From: Streptomyces sp. WM6386
Lineage (GTDB): Bacteria; Actinomycetota; Actinomycetes; Streptomycetales; Streptomycetaceae
Reading direction: 5' to 3'
DNA length: 64,000 nucleotides
Assembly (NCBI RefSeq): GCF_000972385.1
Contig: NZ_JXTE01000013.1
Span: 62,001-126,000, forward strand
Positions 18,407 to 28,477 of this stretch are shown here, in pieces (the first letter of the stretch is position 1; every line of letters begins with the position of its first letter). The notes beneath the pieces are model-generated. The model had not been told where the DNA came from and did not search any database. It saw nothing but the letters and a program-made list of their open reading frames with translations. The position numbers and the translations under genes were made by a program.

Positions 18407-20638
18407 ATGTCACCCACCCGAGGTAACGCAGGGGACGAGGGGACCGCCGCCATCGGGGCACTGCGACGGCTGGGCCAGTGGTGCGCCCGGCACTTCGTGA
18501 TCGTCATCGTGGCCTGGCTGGTCGCCCTGATCGCTCTGCAGGCCCTGAACCGGTCCGTCGGCGGGGAGTACGAGGACAACTTCTCCCTGCCCGACGTGCA
18601 GTCCCAACAGGGCCTGGACGTCCTGAAGAAGCACGACCCGGCGGCGGGCGGCTACAGCAGCCAGATCGTCGTGCACGACGGCGGCAAGGCTCTCACCTCG
18701 CTGGACTCGCAGATGTCGACGACGGTCGGCGACCTGCAGAAGCTCCCGCACGTCCTGGCCGTCCAGAACCCGCTGACCGCCACCGCCTCGGCCGTCGGAC
18801 CGCTGTCCTCCGACGCGAAGACGGCGTACATCACCGTCCGCTTCGACGTACAGCCCTCCACCCTGGGCGACGACTACCTGCACGGGGTGGACACGTCGGT
18901 GCAGCCGCTGCGGTCGGCCGGCGCCGACGTCGAGTACGGCGGACCGCTCGGCGAGCTGGCGCGGCCCGCCGCCGACGACCGGGTGAGCGAGTTGATCGGT
19001 TTCGCGGTGGCGATCGTCGTCCTGCTCGTCGGCTTCGGCAGTGTGATCGCCGCGGGTCTGCCGCTGCTGACCGCGTTGATCAGTGTGATCGGCGGGCTCG
19101 CCTGCCTCGGACTGCTCGCCGCCGCGTTCACCTTCGCGACCGTCTCGCCGACCCTGGCCACGATGATCGGACTGGGCGTCGGCATCGACTACGCACTGTT
19201 CCTGATCACCCGTCATCGCCAGCTCCTGATGAACGGTGCCGACCCGGTCGCCGCGGCGGGCCGGGCCACCGCGACCAGCGGCCGGGCCGTGCTCGTCTCC
19301 GGCTGTACGGTCATCGTCGCGCTCGCGGGCCTGTCCGCGTCCGGTGTGGCGTTCATCGGCAAACTCGGTCTCGCCGCCGCCGTGACGGTCGTCTCCGCCG
19401 TGCTCGGCGCGCTCACCCTGGTCCCGGCCCTGCTCGGGCTGATCGGTACCCGAATCGACCGCTACCGGGTGCGCCGCCCCGTCGCCGAGACCGACGCCGA
19501 GGAGGGCGCCGAGCCGCACGGCACCTGGCACCGTTACGCGCTCCGCGTGGAGCACCACCCGCTGCGCTATCTGGCCGCGGGCGTGGCAGCCGTCGCCGTC
19601 CTCGCCGTCCCGGTGTTCTCCATCCAGCTCGGCCACATCGGCGACGGCGCCGACCCCACCTCCTTCACCGACCGGCGCGCCTACGACCTGATGACCGACG
19701 CGTTCGGCCCCGGCTCCAACGGCCCGCTCACCGTCGTCATCGACCAGACCTCCGTGCCGGACTCCAGTCGCTCCGCCCTCACCTCACAGGCCCAGAAGAC
19801 CCTCGACGGCGTCTCCGGCGCGACCGCCGCCACTCCGCTGACGCCCACCAAGGACGGCGACGTCCTGATCAGCACGGTCTACTCCAAGACGTCTCCGCAG
19901 AGCGCCGCCACCACGGACCTGACCAACCGCCTGATCGACGACACCCTGCCCGCCGCGGTATCCGGCACCGATGCCCAGGGCTACGTCACCGGCACGACCG
20001 CGGCCCAGGTCGACTTCCGCGACATCGTCTCCAGCCGGCTGCCCCTCATCATCGGCGTCGTGGTCGCGCTGGCCTTCCTGATCATCCTCGCGGTCTTCCG
20101 CGGTCTGCTCGTCGCGATCAAGGCGGCCGTCCTCAACGTCCTGTCGATCGCCGCTTCCTACGGTGTCGTCGTCGCCGTCTTCCAGTGGGGCTGGGGCGGT
20201 CCGGCGCTGGGAGTCTCCGGCAAGGTGCCCATCGAGAGCTATGTCCCGATGATGATGTTCGCGATCATCTTCGGGCTGAGCATGGACTACGAGATCTTCC
20301 TGCTCTCCCGGGTGCACGAGGCCTGGCTGCGCACCGGGGACGCCAAGGCGTCGGTCGCCCATGCGCTGGAGATCACCGCGAGGGTCATCACCTGCGCGGC
20401 ACTGATCATGGTGAGCGTCTTCGCGGCGTTCATCGTCAGCGACAACATCGTGGTCAAGATGCTCGGCCTGGGGCTCGCCGTGAGCGTGCTGATCGACGCG
20501 ACCGTCGTCCGGCTGCTCATGGTGCCGGCGGTCATGACGCTGCTGGGCCGGCACGCCTGGTGGACGCCGCGGTGGCTGGACCGGATCCTGCCGCACATCG
20601 ACGCCGAAGGGGAGCACGAACAGGTCAGACAGGGCTGA
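18407..20638 (+). CDS. MMPL-family RND transporter
   Basis: Large membrane transporter of 743 residues in the MMPL/RND superfamily, which exports lipids, siderophores or small metabolites using the proton gradient. The order is TM1 (about 25-45), an extracytoplasmic domain (50-185), TM2-6 with the conserved [15 protein letters not shown] segment near 260, a second extracytoplasmic domain, then TM7-12 with [16 protein letters not shown] near 622-637. The paired D-Y motifs mark the proton-relay helices. The ATG at 18407 fits the family start. The 3' end overlaps the convergent SpoIIE-type gene by 14 bases. Substrate unknown. Confidence 0.93.
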   Translation: MSPTRGNAGDEGTAAIGALRRLGQWCARHFVIVIVAWLVALIALQALNRSVGGEYEDNFSLPDVQSQQGLDVLKKHDPAAGGYSSQIVVHDGGKALTSLDSQMSTTVGDLQKLPHVLAVQNPLTATASAVGPLSSDAKTAYITVRFDVQPSTLGDDYLHGVDTSVQPLRSAGADVEYGGPLGELARPAADDRVSELIGFAVAIVVLLVGFGSVIAAGLPLLTALISVIGGLACLGLLAAAFTFATVSPTLATMIGLGVGIDYALFLITRHRQLLMNGADPVAAAGRATATSGRAVLVSGCTVIVALAGLSASGVAFIGKLGLAAAVTVVSAVLGALTLVPALLGLIGTRIDRYRVRRPVAETDAEEGAEPHGTWHRYALRVEHHPLRYLAAGVAAVAVLAVPVFSIQLGHIGDGADPTSFTDRRAYDLMTDAFGPGSNGPLTVVIDQTSVPDSSRSALTSQAQKTLDGVSGATAATPLTPTKDGDVLISTVYSKTSPQSAATTDLTNRLIDDTLPAAVSGTDAQGYVTGTTAAQVDFRDIVSSRLPLIIGVVVALAFLIILAVFRGLLVAIKAAVLNVLSIAASYGVVVAVFQWGWGGPALGVSGKVPIESYVPMMMFAIIFGLSMDYEIFLLSRVHEAWLRTGDAKASVAHALEITARVITCAALIMVSVFAAFIVSDNIVVKMLGLGLAVSVLIDATVVRLLMVPAVMTLLGRHAWWTPRWLDRILPHIDAEGEHEQVRQG

Positions 20639-21716
20639 GGACGAGCATCGTCACATCGTCCTGGACGGTCCTCCCGCAGTACCCCGTCAGGTCGCGCCAC
20701 ACATGCCGCACCATGACCGCGGGATCGTCTTCGGCGAACGCGGGGAGCCGGTCGAGCAGCGGATAGAAGGCACCGTCGGTGCCCCTGGCCTCGGAGACAC
20801 CGTCGGACGCGAGAAAGAGCCGGTCACCCGCGCGCAACGGCACCGTGACCCCCACCGCCGGGCCGGCCCCGGACAGCCCCAGCCCCAGCGGCACACCCGC
20901 CGTCACCTCCAGCTCCGCCACCCGCCCGTCGCGCAGCAGCAGCGGCGCCGGATGCCCGCACACCACGATCCGCACGGCCCGCGCGTCGGCGGAGAACTCC
21001 AGCACCACCGCCGTGGCGAACAGCTCGGCGTGCGACACGTCCGCGGAGTCCACCACCAGCCTGCGGTCGAGCCGCGCCGCCACCGATTCCGGGTCCGGCT
21101 CGTCCAGCACCGCCTCCCGGAACGCGCCCAGCAGCGAGGCGACCGTCGCGACGGCCGACAGCCCGTGCCCCTGCACATCGCCCATCACCGCCCGCACACC
21201 GTGCGGGCCTCGCCGTACATCGAAGAAGTCACCGCCGACGAGCGTGCCGCGCTGCGCCGCCCGGTACAGCCCCGCACACCCCACCGGCCCCACACGCTCC
21301 GGCAGCGGCGGCACCACGGCCCGCTGGGCGGCCTCGGCGACCGCCCGTTCGGTGACCAGCTGGGCGTCCCGCCGGCTCCGTACGTAGGACACCAGCACGC
21401 TGAGCGCGGCGACGAAGGAGACGGTCAGCAGATCGGTGGTGCCGGGGTCGTTGAGCCGGAACGCCGGGACGACCAGCAGGCTCACGACGAGGGCGCCGAG
21501 CAGCGCGGTGCCCGCAGGGCCGTAGGACAGCACGGCCAACGGGGGGATGGCTCCCAGCAGGAAGCCGATGTCGAGGGGGCCGGGGCTGGCCAGGGTCGCC
21601 GCGCACACCCCCGCGAGCAGGGCGGGCGGCAGCACTCGTACCCAGCCGGGCGGCGGTGCGCCGTGCAACCAGCCGCGCCGGTCCCGGTGGTCCCGTGTGA
21701 CCTGCGCCTTTCCCAC
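20625..21716 (-). CDS. Membrane-bound SpoIIE-type PP2C phosphatase
   Basis: Serine/threonine phosphatase of 363 residues. The N-terminal ~115 residues hold about four membrane segments. The catalytic PP2C/SpoIIE domain then shows the metal-binding motifs VGGDFFDVR and [20 protein letters not shown], and the end motif DDVTMLVL. Such phosphatases dephosphorylate anti-sigma-factor antagonists (STAS proteins) to release alternative sigma factors, which are numerous in Streptomyces. It has no PAS, GAF or kinase domain, unlike those at 47-55 kb. The GTG start at 21716 is used since no ATG exists in the first membrane segment. Tail-to-tail overlap of 14 bases with the MMPL gene. Confidence 0.9.
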   Translation of the reverse strand: MGKAQVTRDHRDRRGWLHGAPPPGWVRVLPPALLAGVCAATLASPGPLDIGFLLGAIPPLAVLSYGPAGTALLGALVVSLLVVPAFRLNDPGTTDLLTVSFVAALSVLVSYVRSRRDAQLVTERAVAEAAQRAVVPPLPERVGPVGCAGLYRAAQRGTLVGGDFFDVRRGPHGVRAVMGDVQGHGLSAVATVASLLGAFREAVLDEPDPESVAARLDRRLVVDSADVSHAELFATAVVLEFSADARAVRIVVCGHPAPLLLRDGRVAELEVTAGVPLGLGLSGAGPAVGVTVPLRAGDRLFLASDGVSEARGTDGAFYPLLDRLPAFAEDDPAVMVRHVWRDLTGYCGRTVQDDVTMLVLSPV

Positions 21717-21837
21717 GCCTCTACGGTCCTCCGACCCGGTGCGCCGCGCACGCCGGGAAATTCGCTGGACGCCCGCCCGCAGCAGCTTCTAGCGTGAGCG
21801 CGTCACGCCCCGACACCGACGGAAGGAGGCGAGTGCC

Positions 21838-21894
21838 GTGCAGTACACCGACATCCCGCGCTCCCTTCCCGTCGCCCCCGGCGTGCGTCTCTGA
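21838..21894 (+). CDS. Possible 18-residue leader peptide
   Basis: A GTG at 21838 opens an 18-codon frame (VQYTDIPRSLPVAPGVRL) ending in TGA, with a strong ribosome site (GGAAGGAGG) eight bases upstream. It lies 44 bases before the start of the interrupted GNAT gene and in the same direction. It could be a translated leader, a truncated gene start, or an accident with a good ribosome site. There is no cysteine and no attenuator structure that I can define. Confidence 0.3.
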   Translation: MQYTDIPRSLPVAPGVRL

Positions 21895-21938
21895 GCTTCC
21901 CGGGAGCGCTCCACGCAGCACGCATCCCGGAGGAATCC

Positions 21939-22838
21939 ATGACCGGAACGGTCATCCGCCAGCTCGACGACAGCACCGCCCATGAGTTCGACTCCCTGCC
22001 CGACCCGCTCGGGGTGCGCGCCGCGCACCCGCTGACCCGGCACCGCCCCGACTGGCAGCGCGTGGCGCTGCGCGACGGCCGGATCGTCGCCAGGGCCGCC
22101 TGGTGGGGCGGCCCCGACGACACCGAACCGCTCTGCGTCGACCGGCTCGACATGGCCGAGGGTGAGACCGAGGCGGCCGCGGAACTCCTGCGTTCGGCGC
22201 CCTGGCAGGTCGACATCGACTTCAGCCTGCCGCCCGGCTGGCGCGAGGACCCGGATCTGCGCACCGCCGTCGAGGCCCGCTTCACCGCCGCAAGGGCGGC
22301 CGGATACGAGCTTCTGGTGGAACGCTTCACCTACCGCTGGACCCCCGGATGCGGGCTGTCCGAACGGCCCGGACGTCTGGTCTTCGGCGCCGAACCCGAC
22401 GACGCCGTCTTCTTCGACGCGCTGCGCCGCATCCACTCCGCCACCCTGGACGCCCACGCGCTGAAGGCCGTCGAGGAGGGCGGCGTAGACAAGGCGGCCC
22501 AGGAGGAACTCGACTTCTTCCGCTGGTGCCCCTCGCCGCGCGAGTAGTGGCAGGTCGCGCACACGCCTGAAGGAGAGCTGGCGGGGATCCACATCCCGGC
22601 CCGCAACCACCAGGCCCCGATCGTCGGCTTCATCGGCGTCGTACCCGAACAGCGCGGACACGGCTACGCCTACGACCTTCTGACCGAGTGCACCCACCAC
22701 CTCGTCGCGCAGGGCGCCGAGTTCATCGTCGCCGCGACGGACCAGGGCAACGCCCCGATGGCCGCGCACTTCGCCAAGGCCGGCTATCCGGTCACACGCG
22801 AACGCGTCAACTTCCATCGGCCGGCGGACGCACGGTAG
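21939..22838 (+). pseudogene. GNAT acetyltransferase gene interrupted by in-frame TAG
   Basis: The ATG at 21939, with GGAGG seven bases upstream, opens a GNAT-family frame that stops at TAG 22545-22547. The same frame continues without another stop for 97 codons to TAG 22836-22838 and contains the acetyl-CoA-binding segment VGFIGVVPEQRGHGYAYDLL and the C-terminal NAPMAAHFAKAGYP. The residues around the stop read SPRE-stop-WQVAHTPEGELAG; relatives, as I remember them, have REWW there, so TGG has become TAG. The truncated product would lack the cofactor motif, so the gene is probably inactive unless the amber codon is read through. Confidence 0.85.
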
Positions 22839-23048
22839 CCAATTCGCCGCTGCGGGGCCGTTTCACGGCCGGTCCGGCCTTCGACACCCTGCGGAAGCTG
22901 TTCGCCCGTGACGGAGCGGGTCTACGACGAGGTCCGGCGACGCGTGTCCCTGACCTCGCCGGAAGGCCAGGTCGGAGCGACAAACCCTTCGACGAACAGG
23001 TGCCCTCCCTGCGATCTTGGGTGGCCGAGACGCATGGAGGAGACCCGT

Positions 23049-24017
23049 ATGCAGAGCGCCGCGGACTTGATCGCAGACACCTACGCACTCGGTGCCGGGC
23101 CCTGGACGATGACGCCCGTCACCCGCGGCGCCCTGGGGCAGATCTGGAAGCTGACCGGGAACGGCGCCTCGTGGGCGGTGAAGGAACTGATCTTCGGCGG
23201 CAGCGAGGAGCAGTTCCGGCACGAGATCGCCCTGCGTGCCGCCACAGAGCATCTGGGGATCTCCGCACCACGGCTCCTGCCCAACCGCGACGGCCTGCAC
23301 GTCTCGCAGCTCGACGGGTCCGCCGTGAAGCTCTACGACTGGGTCACCGGAACCCAGGCGGACCCCACCGACCCGGACATCCTGAGCTGGTGCGGCCGGA
23401 CCCTGGGCCTCCTCCACCGGGCGGGCGGGGGCGCGACCGGAACCCCGCACCTCTGGTACGAGGAGTGCCCCCAGGACACCGACTGGGCTGTGCTCCACCA
23501 GCAGGTCCGCAGGGCCGGGATGCCGTGGGCCGACGAGCTCGGCCGGTTCATCGACACCACGGCACCCGGACTCGCGCGGTACGTCACCCCGTCCGGCCCC
23601 GGTGACCTGGTGGTGTCGCATCTCGACATGCAGCCGCAGAACGTCCTGGTCGGCCCGGCCGGCCCGACCCTCCTGGACTGGGACAACGCCGGACCCATCG
23701 CGGCCGAACGCGAACTCGCCCGTGTCCTGTACGTCTGGGCGGGCGGCAACGACTTCACCGCCGGATCCGCGCGTCGGCTCGTGCGGGCGTACGTGGACGC
23801 CGGCGGCCGTGCGACGGTCAAGAGCCCGGACTCGTTCTCGATGCTGTTCGCGACGGATCTGAACTTCGTCAAGGTGCAGGCCGAGGGCGCGATCGACCCG
23901 AACGCGACCACCGCACAACGCGAGTTCGCGAGCAGGAAGGTCGTCGACACGCTGGCGAGCCTGCCGGATCCGGCCGCCGTCGCCCGGCTGACGGAGGCGG
24001 TCGAGAGCCAGTGGTGA
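23049..24017 (+). CDS. Aminoglycoside-phosphotransferase-fold kinase
   Basis: Protein-kinase-like small-molecule kinase of 322 residues (APH/choline kinase family). It shows a glycine loop region (RGALGQIWKL), the ATP-binding lysine in WAVKELIF, the catalytic loop VSHLDMQPQNVLV near residue 190 and the metal-binding LLDWDNAG. ATG 23049 is chosen because GGAGGAGA lies six to seven bases upstream; the longer upstream frame is out of character. The substrate is not predictable: family members phosphorylate aminoglycosides, macrolides, choline or sugars, and no resistance gene context is seen. Confidence 0.88.
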   Translation: MQSAADLIADTYALGAGPWTMTPVTRGALGQIWKLTGNGASWAVKELIFGGSEEQFRHEIALRAATEHLGISAPRLLPNRDGLHVSQLDGSAVKLYDWVTGTQADPTDPDILSWCGRTLGLLHRAGGGATGTPHLWYEECPQDTDWAVLHQQVRRAGMPWADELGRFIDTTAPGLARYVTPSGPGDLVVSHLDMQPQNVLVGPAGPTLLDWDNAGPIAAERELARVLYVWAGGNDFTAGSARRLVRAYVDAGGRATVKSPDSFSMLFATDLNFVKVQAEGAIDPNATTAQREFASRKVVDTLASLPDPAAVARLTEAVESQW

Positions 24018-24023
24018 GCGGCG

Positions 24024-24902
24024 TCAGCCGCCCAGCAGAGCCTCCGCCGTCGCCAGGATCTCCGTGACCCGCAGCCCGAACGCGGCGTCGCACGGATGGG
24101 GACGGCCGCTGCGAGCGGCGGCGAGCAGCGCGTCCGCGGCCCGTTCGAGCGCGGGAACCGCACCGTCCGGGCTGCGTGGGAGAAGCGTCACCCCGCCCTC
24201 GCCGCGCAGTTCGACCGCCGCACCCGCCGCCGCCGGCGGTGCCGTCAGGCTCAGCGTCAGCGTGCTGGAGGCGCCACCGGTGTGGTGGAGGACCAGGTGC
24301 ACGGTGTCCGCGGGACCGTGCACGGCGGCGGCCACCTGCCGTACGTCGCCCAGGACCGGCAGCAGCACCGACAGGGCGTGCGGTCCCACGTCCCACAGCG
24401 CGCCCTTCTCCCGCCGCCACGGCGAGGCCCCGAACGGACTGTCCGTGGTGAAGACCGCGCCGAGCCACTCGGCCCGCGCGGTGAACCAGCCCTCGACGGC
24501 GGCCTGTTCGGTGATCCACGCCTCGGTCACGCTCTGGAAACGGGTCGTGAAGAAGACGACCGAGGCGACTCCCGCCTCCTGGACCGCCGCCACCACGGCC
24601 CGGCCCTCCTCGGCCGTCGGCGCGAGCGGCTTGTCCAGCAGCAGATGGCAGCCCGCCCGCGCCGCCCGCACCGCCAGACCGGCCTGGACCGCGGGCGGCA
24701 GCGCCACCGCGACGGCGTCCACGTCGGCGAACAGCGCGTCGACGTCGTCGTAGGCCCGGGTGCCGAAGCGGCCCGCCAACTCCTTGGCGGCCTCCGAACG
24801 ACGGCCCCACACCCCGACGAAATCCAGCTCGCGGTGTTGGCTCAGGGCGGGCGCGTGCGCCCCCTCGGCCCATGAGCCCGTGCCGAGCAGTCCGATGCGC
24901 AT
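24024..24902 (-). CDS. Gfo/Idh/MocA-family oxidoreductase
   Basis: NAD(P)-dependent sugar or inositol-type dehydrogenase of 292 residues. The Rossmann motif GLLGTGSWAEG is at residues 4-14, and the family lysine motif LLLDKPLAPTAEEG follows near 88-101. The C-terminal alpha/beta domain is somewhat short (family usually 330-380), with WDVGPHALSVLLPV as the conserved GxH motif. ATG 24902 (MRIGLLGTG) is the natural start; upstream in-frame sequence is unrelated. It ends six bases from the convergent kinase gene. The substrate is unknown. Confidence 0.88.
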   Translation of the reverse strand: MRIGLLGTGSWAEGAHAPALSQHRELDFVGVWGRRSEAAKELAGRFGTRAYDDVDALFADVDAVAVALPPAVQAGLAVRAARAGCHLLLDKPLAPTAEEGRAVVAAVQEAGVASVVFFTTRFQSVTEAWITEQAAVEGWFTARAEWLGAVFTTDSPFGASPWRREKGALWDVGPHALSVLLPVLGDVRQVAAAVHGPADTVHLVLHHTGGASSTLTLSLTAPPAAAGAAVELRGEGGVTLLPRSPDGAVPALERAADALLAAARSGRPHPCDAAFGLRVTEILATAEALLGG

Positions 24903-25119
24903 GCCCCCGCCTTTCCACACCCCGAAGGTCCAGCCCGAGAGTGCCACACGGACCTGAGGGGCGCGCAACCGGAATGCGGGGAAAGATCGATGACATGCCC
25001 AGTCCTGGCGCCGCAGCGTCCGGACAGGTCGCAGACAGCCCGGTTGCGAGCGGTGGCGTGGTCGGGGTCCGCCCGATGCATGATGGGGGCGTGGGTGCGG
25101 ATACAGGACGGGGCAGCCG

Positions 25120-25764
25120 GTGACGGGCAGAGCGGCGGGAGTCCGAGCGGGACGCCCGCGAGCGACCTCGCGGGCCGTGCTGGAGCGCCTCGGTTTCGAG
25201 TTGTTCGACCGGCAGGGCTTCGACGCCACGACGGTCGACGACATCGCGGCCGCCGCCGGCATCGGGCGCCGCACCTACTTCCGCTACTTCGCGTCCAAGA
25301 ACGACCTCGTGTGGGGCGACTTCGAGGAGCAACTGGTCAGGCTGGAGGAGCTGTTGGCGGCCACCGATCCGGCCGCCCCGATGATGGACGCGCTGCGCGA
25401 CGCCGTCGTCGAGTTCAACCGGTTCGACCCGGCGGTGGTGCCCTGGCACCGGCAGCGCATGGCCCTCATCCTGCGGGTGCCCGCGCTCCAGGCCGACTCG
25501 GCGGTGCGCTACACCTCGTGGCGGGCGCTGGTCACGGAGTTCGCCGCCCGTCGTACCGGACTGGCGCCCTCGGACCTGCTGCCCCGGCTGATCGGGCACG
25601 CGGCGCTGGCCGCATGCGTGACCGCGTACGAGCACTGGCTGACGGAGGAGACGGCGAGTCTGAGCGACCTCCTGGACCAGGCCGTGCGACAGCTCGCCGC
25701 CGGCTTCGACGAGCCCGCCCTCGCCGTGCTCCGGGGCACCGGGCAGGGAGAGCGCCTGCGGTGA
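25120..25764 (+). CDS. TetR-family regulator resembling MftR
   Basis: DNA-binding repressor of 214 residues. The helix-turn-helix segment reads FDATTVDDIAAAAGIGRRTYFRYFASKNDLVWGDF (about 35-70), closely resembling the mycofactocin-system regulator MftR (knowledge of that family). The C-terminal ligand domain is helical. GTG 25120 is the first start. None of the other mycofactocin genes (mftA-F) is in the window, so this is an orphan, or it regulates the neighbouring remnant or the exporter. It precedes an aldo/keto reductase remnant and an ABC exporter on the same strand. Confidence 0.8.
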   Translation: MTGRAAGVRAGRPRATSRAVLERLGFELFDRQGFDATTVDDIAAAAGIGRRTYFRYFASKNDLVWGDFEEQLVRLEELLAATDPAAPMMDALRDAVVEFNRFDPAVVPWHRQRMALILRVPALQADSAVRYTSWRALVTEFAARRTGLAPSDLLPRLIGHAALAACVTAYEHWLTEETASLSDLLDQAVRQLAAGFDEPALAVLRGTGQGERLR

Positions 25765-25909
25765 TTCAGTCCTCGCGCTGCTGAATACGTTCGCGTTCTT
25801 CTATTGGACCTGCGGGCCGAGGCGGGTTCAGGCTGGTGTGCGACCGGTGCGGTGCAACCGCTTGCCGGCGCCCAGCGTCCCGCGACAGCCCGGAAGAGGT
25901 CACGAGCCC

Positions 25910-26285
25910 ATGCACACGCGACGCATCGGTGATGCCGAGGTCAGTGCGATCGGTCTGGGCGGGATGCCCATGTCGATCGAGGGGCGGCCGGACGAGGCCC
26001 GTTCGCTCGCCACGCTGCACGCCGCCCATCGCGTTCCTGCCCTGGAGCCCCCTCGGCGGCATCTCCCGGGCCCGTGAACTGGGCTCCGCCTACGCGCCGT
26101 TCGCCCGAATCGCCGAGGAGCACGGGGTGAGCCCGCAGCGTGTGTGCCTGGCCTGGATGCTCGCCAAGTCGCCGGACGTCGTACCGATCCAGGGCGCCAG
26201 CCGCCCGGAGACGATCCTCGACTCCCTCGACGCGGCCGACCTGGTCCTGACGGCGGACGAGATCGCCGTGCTGGATGCGGTGTGG
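25910..26285 (+). pseudogene. Aldo/keto reductase remnant with internal deletion
   Basis: ATG 25910 opens an intact N-terminus of an aldo/keto reductase (IGDAEVSAIGLGGMPMSIEG, about 39 residues). At about 26025 the sequence jumps, out of frame, to the C-terminal part of the same family (AFLPWSPLGGISRAREL ... VCLAWMLAKSPDVVPIQGASRP ... LVLTADEIAVLDAV). The missing middle corresponds to about 190 residues, including the catalytic Asp-Tyr-Lys-His residues, and the frame no longer ends where a reductase should. This is a clear deletion pseudogene, not a sequencing error. The right boundary is approximate. Confidence 0.88.
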
Positions 26286-26356
26286 TCCGGCACACCCGGG
26301 GGACAAAGCGCTGCTGAAAGCCCCATGATCCGAACGTTCGGAAGGAACCGCCACCA

Positions 26357-28129
26357 ATGGCCTCGCCGTTGGAGAGACCGCTCGACCACCGCTACCGGGG
26401 CGAGCATCCCGTCCGTACCCTCGCCTACCTGTTCCGTGCCGACCGCAGGCGCCTGGCCGCAGCGGTCGGCATCTTCACGGTCAAGCACAGCCCCGTCTGG
26501 CTGCTGCCGCTGATCACCGCCTCCATCATCGACACCGTCGTCGAGCATCGGGCGATCACCGAACTCTGGCTCAGCACCGGGATCATCCTGCTGATCCTGC
26601 TCGTCAACTACCCCCTGCACATCCTCTACGTCCGTCTCCTGTACGGCAGCGTGCGCCGCATGGGGACCTCCCTGCGCTCCGCTCTCTGCATCCGTATGCA
26701 GCAGCTGTCCATCGGCTACCACTCCCGCGTCAGCGCCGGCGTGCTCCAGGCCAAGGTGGTCCGGGACGTGGAGACCGTCGAGCAGATGGTGCAGCAGACC
26801 GCGGAGACCGGGCTCGGTGCGGGCACCGTGCTCATCGGCGGCCTCGTCATCATCGGCATCCGCACACCGGAGTTCCTGCCGGTCTTCCTCGTCGTGGTCC
26901 CCGCCGCCGCCCTCGTCGTGGCCCGCCTCCGCGCCCGGCTGCGCACCCACAACGAGCACTTCCGCCACGAGGTCGAGACCCTGTCCTCCCGCGTGACCGA
27001 GATGACCCGTCTCATCCCGGTCACCCGCGCCCACGGCCTGGAGGGCAAGGCGCTGCGGCGCATGGACGGCACCCTGCACCGCCTGCTCACCTCCGGGATG
27101 CGCCTCGACCTCGTCAACGGCCGCTTCGGCTCGCTGGCCTGGGTGGTGCTCAACGTCGTCGGCGTGCTGGTCCTCGCCGGTGCGGCGCTGGTGTCGTACT
27201 ACGACGTCTGGGGTGTCACCGCCGGCGACGTCGTCATGCTCAGCGCCTTCCTGACCACGCTCACCAACTCCACGACCACGTTGGCGGGTCTCGCCCCGGT
27301 CATCACCAAGGGCCTGGAGTCCGTCCGCTCGATCGGCGAGGTCCTGCAGGCGCCCGAACTGGAGGACAACGAGGGCAAGTCGGAGGTCTCGGAGGTGCGC
27401 GGGGCCGTGGCCTTCGAGCAGGTCGGCCACGTCTACGGGGACGGCGAGCGGCCCGCCGTGCACGACTTCACCCTCTCCGTGCGGCCGGGGGAGACCATCG
27501 CCCTCGTCGGCGCGTCCGGGGCGGGCAAGTCCACCGTCCTCAACCTCGTCATCGGCTTCATCCGCCCGACCTCGGGCCGGCTGCTGCTCGACGGCACCGA
27601 CATGAACACCCTCGACCTGCGCACCTACCGGCGGTTCGTCTCGGTCGTGCCGCAGGAGTCGATCCTCTTCGACGGCACGATCCGCGAGAACGTCGCCTAC
27701 GGCATGGAGGACGAGGCCGACGAGGCGGCGGTGCGCGCGGCGCTGCGGGACGCCAACGCGCTGGAGTTCGTGGAGCAGCTGCCGCAGGGCCTGGACACCC
27801 TCGTCGGCGAGCGTGGCGCCCGGCTGTCCGGTGGCCAGCGACAGCGCCTCGCCATCGCCCGCGCCCTGATCAGGAATCCCAGGGTGCTGGTGCTCGACGA
27901 GGCGACCTCCGCCCTCGACACCCGCTCCGAGGCCCTGGTGCAGCAGGCGCTCGCCCGGCTGCTGCGCGGACGGACCACGTTCGTGGTGGCCCACCGGCTG
28001 TCCACCGTGCGCGGCGCCGACCGGATCGTGGTCATGGGCGACGGGCGCGTCCAGGAGATCGGCACGCACGACGAACTCCTGCGCCGGGGAGGGGCGTACA
28101 CGGCGCTGCACAGCGGACAGGTCGCCTGA
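26357..28129 (+). CDS. ABC exporter, fused membrane and ATPase domains
   Basis: Type IV-like ABC half-transporter of 590 residues that acts as a dimer. The membrane domain spans about residues 35-310, with about six segments. The ATPase domain has Walker A GASGAGKST near 385, Q-loop VPQESILFDGT, signature LSGGQRQRLAIARAL near 493 and Walker B VLVLDEATSALD. The ATG has GGAAGGA at a suitable distance. Such proteins export lipids, peptides or drugs; this one stands alone with no partner half. It follows the reductase remnant and is convergent with a small membrane protein gene. Confidence 0.92.
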   Translation: MASPLERPLDHRYRGEHPVRTLAYLFRADRRRLAAAVGIFTVKHSPVWLLPLITASIIDTVVEHRAITELWLSTGIILLILLVNYPLHILYVRLLYGSVRRMGTSLRSALCIRMQQLSIGYHSRVSAGVLQAKVVRDVETVEQMVQQTAETGLGAGTVLIGGLVIIGIRTPEFLPVFLVVVPAAALVVARLRARLRTHNEHFRHEVETLSSRVTEMTRLIPVTRAHGLEGKALRRMDGTLHRLLTSGMRLDLVNGRFGSLAWVVLNVVGVLVLAGAALVSYYDVWGVTAGDVVMLSAFLTTLTNSTTTLAGLAPVITKGLESVRSIGEVLQAPELEDNEGKSEVSEVRGAVAFEQVGHVYGDGERPAVHDFTLSVRPGETIALVGASGAGKSTVLNLVIGFIRPTSGRLLLDGTDMNTLDLRTYRRFVSVVPQESILFDGTIRENVAYGMEDEADEAAVRAALRDANALEFVEQLPQGLDTLVGERGARLSGGQRQRLAIARALIRNPRVLVLDEATSALDTRSEALVQQALARLLRGRTTFVVAHRLSTVRGADRIVVMGDGRVQEIGTHDELLRRGGAYTALHSGQVA

Positions 28130-28144
28130 CGGCACCAGCACCCG

Positions 28145-28477
28145 TCAGGCGGCGCTGCTCCGTGGGACGCGGTGCGGGCAGGTCGCGTCGTGCTCGGTGC
28201 CGCAGCTCGTCCACCAGCGTTCGCAGCACGCGGCGTCGAGCTCGGTGCGCACGACCTCGTCGTCGGCACCGGGCCCGACGCCCCGCAGCCGCCGTTCGGT
28301 CGACGGCGCACGCGGCTCGGCCTCGCGCACGACGGCGACCAGGGGGACGAGGCTCGCGGCGGCGAAGAGACCCGCGGCCCACCAGGGGCCGTGCCGGAAC
28401 TCGTGGACCGTGGTCAGGGCGAGACCGGAGCTCGTGCTGACGTAGAGCGCGCAGAGCAGGCGCTGGGGGCAGTTCAT
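28145..28477 (-). CDS. Small membrane protein of unknown function
   Basis: A 110-residue protein with two hydrophobic segments (about 6-22 and 33-48) followed by a soluble, Cys-rich tail (DAACCERWWTSCGTEHDATCPHR). The four-cysteine/histidine pattern in the tail could bind a metal. I do not recognise the family. ATG 28477 is the first start. It ends 15 bases from the convergent ABC exporter gene. The downstream 250 bases, toward the DUF5133 gene, hold no supported gene. Confidence 0.55.
   Translation of the reverse strand: MNCPQRLLCALYVSTSSGLALTTVHEFRHGPWWAAGLFAAASLVPLVAVVREAEPRAPSTERRLRGVGPGADDEVVRTELDAACCERWWTSCGTEHDATCPHRVPRSSAA

Noticed and set aside
25120..25764. Mycofactocin biosynthesis cluster
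   Set aside because: Only an MftR-like regulator is present; no mftA-like peptide, radical SAM or other mft gene was found nearby.
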